64,000 nt of DNA from the NCBI GenBank assembly GCA_017428925.1, contig JAFRPY010000010.1, forward strand, positions 62,001 to 126,000, written 5' to 3'. Both the position numbers and the translations under genes were made by a program. The notes under the pieces are model-generated. The model was not told where the DNA came from, did not search any database, and saw nothing but the letters and a program-made list of their open reading frames with translations. Each line of letters begins with the position of its first letter. The first letter of the stretch is position 1. Source of the stretch: Prevotella sp. GTDB taxonomy: Bacteria; Bacteroidota; Bacteroidia; Bacteroidales; Bacteroidaceae. Of this stretch, positions 1 through 7,620 are shown one piece after another.

Positions 1-1491
1 GGCCAGCTGCTGGCGCTGATCAGCTGAGATTTTATCTGCTGTCACATTTGTGCCTTCAGCATTCAGATACTTGATATCGAAGTTGGAGAGGCGCACGAGC
101 TTGCCCGTTGAGGCAAGGTTGTCGAGCAGTTTGTTCAGCGTGGCCACGTTGTCAGCCTGAGCGGTAGCATCCTCGCTGTAGGTGAGGTTTAACTTGGCAT
201 TGATGCCGTCGATTTTTGCCCCCTTGCTGTCCCAGACGTTTATCCAGTACTTGAGGCTCTCGAATTTCTGCTGGTCTTCGAGTCCACTCTCGCTGATGAA
301 GAACTTCAGTTCGGCGGCATTGCCATTATGTTTTTCGAATGCTGCACTTGCCACCTGCGACACTTTGGGGGCATAGTTCTCGCTGCCAAGAATGTCTTGC
401 CAGAAGATTTTCTCGGTGGAATGCTTGAGGTCGTACATGCCGTTGTCTAATACGGCCTTCGTGTCGATGGGTTCGTCGATGAGGTCGAACGACTTGATGC
501 GGCCATTGTTGATCGACATCAGTCCGTCGCACCATGCGTTGAGCGCATAGTTGATGGTGTCGTTTATCTCCTGTGCGGTCTGTGGACGGTGGTTGTCGGG
601 ATAGTAGCCTACATCCACCTTCTGGATATAGAGGATGGCAGAAGGGCTGTTCTCGATTCTCAGGAAACCTTCAGTCACACCTTCGGGGCTTTGGGCCTCG
701 ACCACAATCTTTGTCCACTTTCCGCCCTTGAGTTCCCATTTTCCGTCAGAAGTGCTTCCGTCGATCCTGTTGCCGGAAAAGTTGACATAGAATGATGCGT
801 TCTTGTCGGCCCTTGCCCAGAAAGTTGCGGTGTATCTGGCGAGTGGGTTCACTTCGAAACCCTCCACGATGTTGACCAATGTCTTTTGACCTATCTTGAG
901 CGTGTTCTGATTGTCATACTTGGCGATGGATGCGCTTCCGCTTGTCACCGTTCCGGTGTATTTGCCTATGGCCCATTCGTTGAAGTTGACCGATTTTCCT
1001 TCTACGTAGTCGACGGGAATCTCAATCGGTGCGGTGAGGGTGCTGAACCAGTCGTCGGCCTGATTGGCATTGGCCACGATGGGGCTGCCGTAGACATTAT
1101 ACCCGATTTCTTCGACGTGGGCGAGCAGGTCGCTCATGTCGAGAAAGTTCATCACACCCTTGGCGTTGACGATTGTACCTGACATGAGTGATGTTCCGAA
1201 AGCGACATCGTTGAAATTGGTGACGGCGGCTGCATGGGTAAGTTCCTGCTTGTTGAAGTCGGCCACTTTCAGCAATGCTCCGAGCGTCATGTTGGGATAG
1301 GCGGCCTTGTCGATGTAGGTCTTGACAGGAGCCAGGTCCTTGTAGGGCTCAACGATAGACGGATCGGGCTGAGCAGTGAAATTGTCTGTTTCATTATAGT
1401 CTGCACAGGAAGTGAGCGCTACGCTAAATGATAAATGACAAATGATAAATGATAATCCTATCAGGTGTCTGCTTTTTATTTTGGTAATCAT
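1..1491 (-). CDS. GH10-like lipoprotein, probably non-catalytic (3' end beyond window)
   Basis: The first 497 residues are present; the gene runs off the left edge. A lipobox (VALTSC) follows a signal peptide made largely of a heptamer repeat. The fold follows Bacteroidota GH10 xylanases with a carbohydrate-binding insert: FNDVAFGTSL near residue 97, a CBM-like insert at about 155-310, FDLIDEP at 335-341 in place of the acid/base WDVVNEA motif (E340 kept), and VRLSNFDI at 466-473 in place of VRVTELDI. The catalytic nucleophile Glu is therefore Asn470. The GHTLVWHSQ-type motif has become GSPIVANANQ, losing His and Trp. I infer a xylan-binding surface protein derived from GH10 rather than an enzyme. 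It is the sixth gene of operon B, 26 bp after the DUF1735-type gene. The start at 1491 is set by the signal peptide. Confidence 0.75.
   Translation of the reverse strand, partial: MITKIKSRHLIGLSFIICHLSFSVALTSCADYNETDNFTAQPDPSIVEPYKDLAPVKTYIDKAAYPNMTLGALLKVADFNKQELTHAAAVTNFNDVAFGTSLMSGTIVNAKGVMNFLDMSDLLAHVEEIGYNVYGSPIVANANQADDWFSTLTAPIEIPVDYVEGKSVNFNEWAIGKYTGTVTSGSASIAKYDNQNTLKIGQKTLVNIVEGFEVNPLARYTATFWARADKNASFYVNFSGNRIDGSTSDGKWELKGGKWTKIVVEAQSPEGVTEGFLRIENSPSAILYIQKVDVGYYPDNHRPQTAQEINDTINYALNAWCDGLMSINNGRIKSFDLIDEPIDTKAVLDNGMYDLKHSTEKIFWQDILGSENYAPKVSQVASAAFEKHNGNAAELKFFISESGLEDQQKFESLKYWINVWDSKGAKIDGINAKLNLTYSEDATAQADNVATLNKLLDNLASTGKLVRLSNFDIKYLNAEGTNVTADKISADQRQQLA
1426..1453. repeat. Four 7-bp tandem repeats inside a signal peptide
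   Basis: Four consecutive heptamers (AAATGAT, AAATGAC, AAATGAT, AAATGAT) lie inside the signal-peptide core of the GH10-like gene; on the minus strand they encode LSFIICHLSF. A related AATTTTC/AATTATC-type repeat fills the short gap at 1495-1525 before the preceding gene. Confidence 0.8.
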
Positions 1492-1517
1492 AATTTTCAA
1501 TTTTCAATTATCAATGC

Positions 1518-2672
1518 TCAATTTTTCACGTATTTGGGTGTGAAGAATACTTTCTTGTTTGCCTCACGGGTCTGAATGACAAGTGTATCGGTTGAAGATA
1601 CCTGAATGCCATTGTTGGCGAAATTCACATCGTAGGACAAACGGAGAATGTCGCGCTCGTCGGCCTTGACTTCACCTTGCCATTGGTAATCCTTATATTC
1701 AGGCCTGCCGCTTCCTTTTTCGATGAATTCACCGGAACCGGTGGCTGTTACATTCTCATCGTCGCAGGAAATCGTGCACTGGTTTCCATTGAAGGTGAGG
1801 ATCAGATGACAACCGATAGAAGCTCCCGAGTTTCTGAAAGATACTGGGAAAATGGCTTGTGTCATGTTCTTGGTGGTGATGCTGCAAATCTCGTCGTTCT
1901 GGTTCACGGGATTCTCGGTGTAATGCTCAAGGTCTGAGTTGTACAAATCGAAATCCTTGCGTACGATCTTCGTGGTCACTCCATTTTCGGTGACATTGTC
2001 GACACCGCGGCGGATATATTTTCCCTGCCAGGGATTCATGTATTTCACGCAATAGAGTACATAGTCTTTTGCCTGTACGCGCCAATACTCTGTGTTGGTA
2101 CGGGCAGGAGAGAAGTCGATGTCTTCGCGTGGCGTGCCGGTGAGAATATGGTCGATGCCCCTGACGCCCTTCATCAGAAGTGGAATGACGTAGGTGTTCT
2201 CAACGGCTTTGGGGTCGCTGAAGAAAGCATCCGTCAGCTGCACCTCTACATATCCGCGGGAATCACCATTATAGGGAATGACGTTGGATGCCAGGTTATA
2301 GTAGGATGCCGGCATCGGGAGCACAGGCTCGGCAGCGTTTCCGCCTTCGTCGATGAAATAGAGGTTGTCGCAGAGTGTCTCGTCGACAGCAACATCTACG
2401 TATGCGTCGCGTCCGCCGTAGGCGCCGCCCATGGTAGACCATATCTGAATCTTGTGGGCATTGTCGAGCGTATTGTCGTAGATGTCGTTACCGAGAACGA
2501 CAGTGCGCACAGGGTACTGATAGGCAAAGTAGGCTGTTGTGCCTCCTTCATAGTCGGGGAACTCATTCTCTGTGTTATAGCATGACACTACCAAAGGTAA
2601 AAGGGTAAGAAGGTAAAAAGGTAAAAGACCTTTCACCATCTGTTTAACCCTGTATATTTTCATTATATTCAT
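1518..2672 (-). CDS. DUF1735/DUF5627-type surface glycan-binding lipoprotein
   Basis: 384 residues. The signal peptide ends in the lipobox LVVSC. Residues about 38-180 read like the BT_3987/DUF1735 N-terminal domain, with VDVAVDETL, the substituted MPASYYNL motif, and YVEVQLTDAFF followed by YVIPLLMKG. The C-terminal half (about 195-384, YWRVQAKDYVLYCVKYMNPWQGKY onward) fits the DUF5627-type domain found beside GH10 genes in xylan loci. These families are regarded as surface glycan-binding proteins; xylan binding here is inferred from the locus. The gene is 55 bp downstream of a susD-like gene and 26 bp upstream of the GH10-like gene. Its first 31 residues are nearly identical to those of the preceding susD-like protein, although the mature proteins are unrelated. 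Confidence 0.75.
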   Translation of the reverse strand: MNIMKIYRVKQMVKGLLPFYLLTLLPLVVSCYNTENEFPDYEGGTTAYFAYQYPVRTVVLGNDIYDNTLDNAHKIQIWSTMGGAYGGRDAYVDVAVDETLCDNLYFIDEGGNAAEPVLPMPASYYNLASNVIPYNGDSRGYVEVQLTDAFFSDPKAVENTYVIPLLMKGVRGIDHILTGTPREDIDFSPARTNTEYWRVQAKDYVLYCVKYMNPWQGKYIRRGVDNVTENGVTTKIVRKDFDLYNSDLEHYTENPVNQNDEICSITTKNMTQAIFPVSFRNSGASIGCHLILTFNGNQCTISCDDENVTATGSGEFIEKGSGRPEYKDYQWQGEVKADERDILRLSYDVNFANNGIQVSSTDTLVIQTREANKKVFFTPKYVKN

Positions 2673-2693
2673 ATCTTTATAATTTTACCTTTT
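2581..2693. repeat. 113-bp direct repeat, copy 1 (signal-peptide cassette)
   Basis: This segment matches 4502-4614 with two mismatches by eye in 113 bp. It covers the intergenic tail, start codon and whole signal peptide. Inside it the near-octamer AAAAGGTA recurs about four times (roughly 2592-2627) and encodes the LLPFYLL hydrophobic core on the minus strand. Confidence 0.9.
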
Positions 2694-2727
2694 TATTTTT
2701 TTACTTTTTTACTTTTCACTTTCTCGC

Positions 2728-4593
2728 TTACTGCCATCCCTTGTTCTGCAGGAGGTTGCTCCACTTGAGCACTTCACCCTTGGGAATGGGGCCGTAGCAC
2801 TGGTAAGCGTTGTCGTATTTACGTTCCTCGACGTCTATGATGGTATAGAAGAGTTCTCCGGTATCGTCGTCGCGGTCGATTTTCATACCCTTCACGGTCT
2901 CGTTGAGAGGCAACAGCCAACGACGGAGGTCCCAGAAGCGCTTGTTCTCGAAACAGAGTTCCAGACGGCGCTCGTTGCGGATGAGGTTTGTCATCTTGGT
3001 CTGGTCGCTGGCACATTCCTCAAGATAGACGTCGCCTTCAGGAAGATCGCGGCCATATTCGTCTTTGCCGAGTCCGGCACGGGTGCGGATGGCCTTGATG
3101 ACGTCGTAGGCGGTGAAACCAACGCCTCCGCCATCAACCTTCGGTCCCCAGGCATCGTTGGCAGCTTCGGCGTAAGCCAGGAAGATTTCTGTGTAACGGA
3201 TGCGCGGATAGATGTGATACTGTTCAATAAGTGAACTCGACAGCGGGCTGACATCTTCGCGGAGCAGTTTCTTCAGGTAATATCCTGTACGTGTGGATGA
3301 GCTGCCGTAGTTGATGTTGTCGTCGTACTCGGCAATACCGCTCTTGTTCACCTTCGGATAGGTTCCGGTAATGATTTCAGATTGCCTGAACATAGTACCG
3401 TTGTAGAGGATGTTGTCGGCAAGGCGCAAGTCGCGGTTGGCGTATGGATCTTTGGCGTTGTAGCCCGATCTTGAGTCGCTGATGGGAAAACCGTTGCGCA
3501 TGGGGAAGGCGTCGACAAGGTTCTGTGACGGGTTGGTGCGGCCACTGCCGTAGAGCGTCGGCGGGAAGTTTTCTCTTTCCTGAGAAGCATTCTTCTGACG
3601 GTCTTCGCGCCAGAGGATTTCCGGCATTTCTGAAGCACTGGGCTCAAGTTTCGACTTGTTCTTGTACCAGACGTTGCCAGTTACGTCGAATCCTTCCATT
3701 CCGCCAATTCGCTTGAGGACGTTGGCGCAAAGTGTTGCGGCCTCAGCTGAGGTTATGCCGCTCTGATCGCGGAAGGCCGGACTTGCAGCGAGGAGTGCAA
3801 CCTGTGCCTTGATGGCCTCGGCAATCCTTCCCGACATGAGGTTCTTGGCCTTGTCGCCGAACACGAGGCTGTAGCCGGAAGCATTGGCACCCAGTGCCCT
3901 GTATTTTTCGGGAATTTCTGCTTCTGTGCTGATGTCGTTATAATCTGTCGGGAGCAGGAACATTGCACTGTCGCAGTCGGCAAAGCATTGCTTCACGCAG
4001 TCGGCAAATGTGGCGCGTGGCTGGTTGAAGTCGGAACTACCGTCTTCAGGAGTGGTCAGCAGGGGTACTCCGTAGAGTACACCGTCGTCGGCATAGCCGC
4101 CATGAGCCTGAAGCAGATAGTAATAGAAGAGCGCACGCAGGCCGAAAGCCTCGCCTTTCAGACGGTCGATGAACATCTGCTGCTTTGAGGCGGCACTTGG
4201 TGCCCACTTTACCTTTTCGGCAATCGTCAGGAACTTGTTGACATACTGGATGCCATCCTTACAGTTGTCCCATTGCGTCATGGGGTTGTTGTCGGAAGCC
4301 CATGTGCCGGTTGCCATATTCAGATAGCTGCTGTTTTTCAGATTGGTGACAGCATCGTCGGTGGCAATGTCGGTTGTTGTCGTGGTGATGTAGGGCAGAC
4401 GACTGTAGCCGTACATCAGCAGACCGTGAGCATATTCAGACTCCTCGTACATGGCATCTTCCTGCCGGGTGTTTTCGTCTGCCGGCGTGAACATGTCGTC
4501 GCATGACACTGCCAAAGGTAAAAGGGCAAGAAGGTAAAAAGGTAAAAGACCTTTCACCATCTGTTTAACCCTGTATATTTTCATTATATTCAT
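2728..4593 (-). CDS. SusD/RagB-family outer-membrane lipoprotein (operon B, second pair)
   Basis: 621 residues with lipobox LAVSC. SusD hallmarks are helical TPR-like repeats in the N-terminal half (GEAFGLRALFYYYLLQAHGG near 150) and the C-terminal block RYTEIFLAYAEAAND, VIKAIRTRAGL, IRNERRLELCFENKRFWDLRRW. It should cap the SusC-like transporter encoded just upstream (44 bp gap) and bind xylan oligosaccharides at the surface; the substrate is inferred from the locus. The signal-peptide region is shared almost base for base with the following gene. The start at 4593 fits that signal peptide; a second Met at codon 4 is an alternative. Confidence 0.93.
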   Translation of the reverse strand: MNIMKIYRVKQMVKGLLPFYLLALLPLAVSCDDMFTPADENTRQEDAMYEESEYAHGLLMYGYSRLPYITTTTTDIATDDAVTNLKNSSYLNMATGTWASDNNPMTQWDNCKDGIQYVNKFLTIAEKVKWAPSAASKQQMFIDRLKGEAFGLRALFYYYLLQAHGGYADDGVLYGVPLLTTPEDGSSDFNQPRATFADCVKQCFADCDSAMFLLPTDYNDISTEAEIPEKYRALGANASGYSLVFGDKAKNLMSGRIAEAIKAQVALLAASPAFRDQSGITSAEAATLCANVLKRIGGMEGFDVTGNVWYKNKSKLEPSASEMPEILWREDRQKNASQERENFPPTLYGSGRTNPSQNLVDAFPMRNGFPISDSRSGYNAKDPYANRDLRLADNILYNGTMFRQSEIITGTYPKVNKSGIAEYDDNINYGSSSTRTGYYLKKLLREDVSPLSSSLIEQYHIYPRIRYTEIFLAYAEAANDAWGPKVDGGGVGFTAYDVIKAIRTRAGLGKDEYGRDLPEGDVYLEECASDQTKMTNLIRNERRLELCFENKRFWDLRRWLLPLNETVKGMKIDRDDDTGELFYTIIDVEERKYDNAYQCYGPIPKGEVLKWSNLLQNKGWQ

Positions 4594-4614
4594 ATCTTTA
4601 TAATTTTACCTTTT
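4502..4614. repeat. 113-bp direct repeat, copy 2 (signal-peptide cassette)
   Basis: Partner of the copy at 2581-2693. The near-identity includes the non-coding bases upstream of the start codon, so it reflects recent duplication or gene conversion rather than protein-level selection. Confidence 0.9.
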
Positions 4615-4637
4615 GTTTTTTTTTACTTTTTTACCTT

Positions 4638-7553
4638 TTACATTGTTACCTTAACACCGAGATTATAGAAACGAGTCTGTGGTGCATAGCCTACGCTTGT
4701 TTCCATCAGCTTGCGCTCTTTAGCGATAGTGAGGAGGTCGTTTCCGTTCACGTAGATTGAGAGTGCGTTCACCCATTTTCCTTCAAACAATCTCTTCGGG
4801 AAGTCGTAGGTAAGCTGTACCTTGCGGAGATTGAAGCGGTCGGTGCTGTAGAGCCAGAAGGTGGAGTTTGCAGCATTGTTGTTTGAGGCGTATGTGGTCA
4901 GACGCGGATGTGTGGCCGTTCTTGCCGTCTCCGGGGTCCAGCGTCCCAGTGCATTTACTGAGTACTTGGCGTCGCCGCTCATGTAGTAGTATGAGTTGTT
5001 CTTCATGCCGTAAGCTCCGAACTGTCCGTTACCAAGCACGAAGAGCGTCCAGTTCTTATACTTGAGCGTCAGGTTCACACCGAGGGTGAGGGGAGCACCG
5101 TATGTACCCCACTTGCCAAGCTCTACCTGGTCTTTGGCGTCAAGTCTGCCGTCGCCGTTTACATCTTCGTATTTCAAGTCACCCGGCTGGATGTTACCGC
5201 CAATCATTGGGGTGGGGAGTCCACTCTTCAGGGCGTACTTCGTCTTGCCGTCGGTGGTTGTGCTGATGTCGAAATCGTCGTTAGTGTAGAATCCCAAGCA
5301 CTTGTAGCCACGGATGGCATCGAGCGGATGTCCCTCAACATGCAGGTAGTCGTACTCTACGATTTCATCATACTTCTTGTAGTTGGTCTTGAGCCAGGTG
5401 CCTACGACGCCAAGCGTGGCATGAACCTGACCAAACTTCTTCTGTGCCGTAACGCTGAAGTCGATACCCTTGCGGTTCTGGATATTGTTGTTGATGGCCG
5501 GCTTGAATGAACTGCCCGAAAGACCTCCCGACAGATATGAGGGGAATGTGGTGGGGTCCTGGATAATATAGCCATCCATATCCGTATTGAAGAAGGTGAC
5601 GTCGGCTGAAATCAACTTGTTGAAGAACGAACCGCGAAGGCTAACTGACCATTCCTTGCGATGGATGAAGTCGAGGGATGGGTTGGCACCTGCCTGTGAG
5701 AAAGTAAGGTTTGTGCTTACTCCTTCGTTCCACGAGAAGTTGCCGCCACCGGTGCTCCAGCTGGCATCGTAGATATAGTAGTATTTGTCGCCCATGTAGA
5801 CATCAGCATCCTCGTTCAGGTTGCTGTAGGATGTGCTGAGCAGCAGGTCGTCGACGAAACTGCCTTGCATGAATTTCTCACGGGCAATATTCCAGCCGAT
5901 GGTGAAAGAAGGCGAGAGGGCTTCGCGATGGCCTTCAGCAAGGCGTGAAGAATGCACGCCTGCCACACCTGCCTCGGCAAAGTAGCGGCCCATAAAGTCG
6001 TAACCGGCCTGCAGGCCCAGGTTGGCATTCGTATAGCGGTGGTATGTGCCGCTGGCCGTGGTCGTGTACATGTTGGCGAGCAATATGCCCGTTACATGGT
6101 GCTTGCCGCCAAAGGTGTGGTCGTAGTCGAAATGGCCGTTCCAGCTGATGGTCTGACGGTATTTCGTGTCTGACATTGACATGTGGCCAGTCACGACCTC
6201 GTCGTTCTGCTGGGTAAGTGCCACGATGGCATCCTGTGAATTATAGTTACTCCACGTGGGAATAAATACTGCGTATTTGTTGTTGTATGAAAGGCTGTAG
6301 TTGGCCGCATAGTCGATGGAGAACAAGGTCTTGAACGACAGGCCTCTGACGAATTTGTTCATGTCGTAGTCGATGCCTGCATCGAACTGGAACTGACGGC
6401 TTACACCCTTTGTCTTACCACCGAAATAGCAGTCGGCAATGGCATTGGTGTCGTTGGCCTTGGTTCCGCCGGGGAAATACTTTCCGTCGAGCAGGTTCAG
6501 CGACTTGCCAAGGATGGCGAGTGCCTTGGTGGCATTCGGATCAACCATATCAATGGGAATCAGCGGTGCTGCGTTTTCGGGGAAGTTGGGGCGCATCGAA
6601 GCTGCATCACTCCAGAAGTTTCCTTTGTTGCTGTTGGAATTGTAGAATGTGGCACTTACGTTGGCATAGCCTTTGATGGCCTTGTTGATGGTAAGGTCTA
6701 CATTACCACGCACGCTGAAACGGTCGGTGTAGTTGTCCTTGGCGGGACCGAAGTTGATAAGGTCCTCGAAACGATAATAGTTGATGTTCGTGTAGAAGTG
6801 GGCACGTGTACCGCCACCCTGGATTTCCAGTGTACCTTCAGAACGGTTGTACATCTTGCGCACATACTCGTCTGAATAGTAGTTGACGTTGGGATAACGG
6901 TAAGGATTGATACCCGAGGCATGGTTGTAGATGTCCTGCTGGGAATACTTTGCTCCGGTGGGAAGCTGGTCGTTTAGACAGGCTTCATTGTAGAGTGTCA
7001 TGTACTCAGCAGAGCCCAGATACTCAGGGAATTCCTTTGCCACATGGAAACCTGTGTTGGCATTGGCTGTAATCTGAAGACCATCTACCTTTCCGCGCTT
7101 GGTGGTAATCAGGATGGCACCCTTGGCACCCTTGGCACCATAGAGCACTACAGCCTGTGCACCCTTGAGGAAGGTAATCTGCTCGATTTCAGAGGGCAGC
7201 ACGTTGTTGGACGGACGCTTCACACCGTCGATGATAACGAGCGGCAGATTGCTGTTGTCGTTGTTGTCAAGACGGTCATTGTCCATTCCCCACAGGTTGT
7301 TGCCATTCCATCCGCCGACAAGTGCATACATGTCTTCAAGGCTGCCCATGGTATAGTCCTTCTTCTGAAGCTCTTCCATGTCGACGTATGAAATGCCTCC
7401 CAGCAGATGGTCGGCATCCTTGTCGCGGAAGGCGACATGGACTTTCTTTTTAACCACGGTAGTATCAGCGTCGTCAGCGGTCTGGGCATTAACCGCCAGG
7501 GGCGTTGCCGCAAACATGGCAAGGAGAAATATGTTCGTTTTTATACTTTTCAT
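4638..7553 (-). CDS. SusC/RagA-family TonB-dependent transporter lacking the N-terminal carboxypeptidase-regulatory-like domain
   Basis: 971 residues: signal peptide (cleavage near VNAQT), a short linker with VHVAFRDKDADHLLGGISYV, a plug domain (LPLVIIDGVKR, IEQITFLKGAQAVVLYGAKGAKGAILITTKRG, about 100-155), and a long beta-barrel ending in YNLGVKVTM. The SusC-specific plug motif is clear, so the family is certain. Unlike the other two SusC proteins here it has no CarbopepD_reg-like module and no EVVVVGYG TonB-box-like segment. It is partnered with the SusD gene 44 bp downstream and lies 67 bp after the previous susD. A xylo-oligosaccharide substrate is inferred from the locus. Confidence 0.92.
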   Translation of the reverse strand: MKSIKTNIFLLAMFAATPLAVNAQTADDADTTVVKKKVHVAFRDKDADHLLGGISYVDMEELQKKDYTMGSLEDMYALVGGWNGNNLWGMDNDRLDNNDNSNLPLVIIDGVKRPSNNVLPSEIEQITFLKGAQAVVLYGAKGAKGAILITTKRGKVDGLQITANANTGFHVAKEFPEYLGSAEYMTLYNEACLNDQLPTGAKYSQQDIYNHASGINPYRYPNVNYYSDEYVRKMYNRSEGTLEIQGGGTRAHFYTNINYYRFEDLINFGPAKDNYTDRFSVRGNVDLTINKAIKGYANVSATFYNSNSNKGNFWSDAASMRPNFPENAAPLIPIDMVDPNATKALAILGKSLNLLDGKYFPGGTKANDTNAIADCYFGGKTKGVSRQFQFDAGIDYDMNKFVRGLSFKTLFSIDYAANYSLSYNNKYAVFIPTWSNYNSQDAIVALTQQNDEVVTGHMSMSDTKYRQTISWNGHFDYDHTFGGKHHVTGILLANMYTTTASGTYHRYTNANLGLQAGYDFMGRYFAEAGVAGVHSSRLAEGHREALSPSFTIGWNIAREKFMQGSFVDDLLLSTSYSNLNEDADVYMGDKYYYIYDASWSTGGGNFSWNEGVSTNLTFSQAGANPSLDFIHRKEWSVSLRGSFFNKLISADVTFFNTDMDGYIIQDPTTFPSYLSGGLSGSSFKPAINNNIQNRKGIDFSVTAQKKFGQVHATLGVVGTWLKTNYKKYDEIVEYDYLHVEGHPLDAIRGYKCLGFYTNDDFDISTTTDGKTKYALKSGLPTPMIGGNIQPGDLKYEDVNGDGRLDAKDQVELGKWGTYGAPLTLGVNLTLKYKNWTLFVLGNGQFGAYGMKNNSYYYMSGDAKYSVNALGRWTPETARTATHPRLTTYASNNNAANSTFWLYSTDRFNLRKVQLTYDFPKRLFEGKWVNALSIYVNGNDLLTIAKERKLMETSVGYAPQTRFYNLGVKVTM

Positions 7554-7561
7554 ATTTTCAA

Positions 7562-7618
7562 TATTTATCTTTTTACTTTTTTACCTTTTTACTTTTTTAC
7601 TTTTTTTACTTTTAAAAA
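7562..7618. repeat. A/T-rich TTTTTAC/TTTTTACC oligomer repeat in an intergenic gap
   Basis: The 67-bp gap between the susD and susC genes is filled with six or so repeats of TTTTTAC or TTTTTACC. The same family appears at 2690-2715, 4600-4645 and inside two signal peptides (2592-2627, 4512-4548). Confidence 0.75.
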
Positions 7619-7620
7619 GG

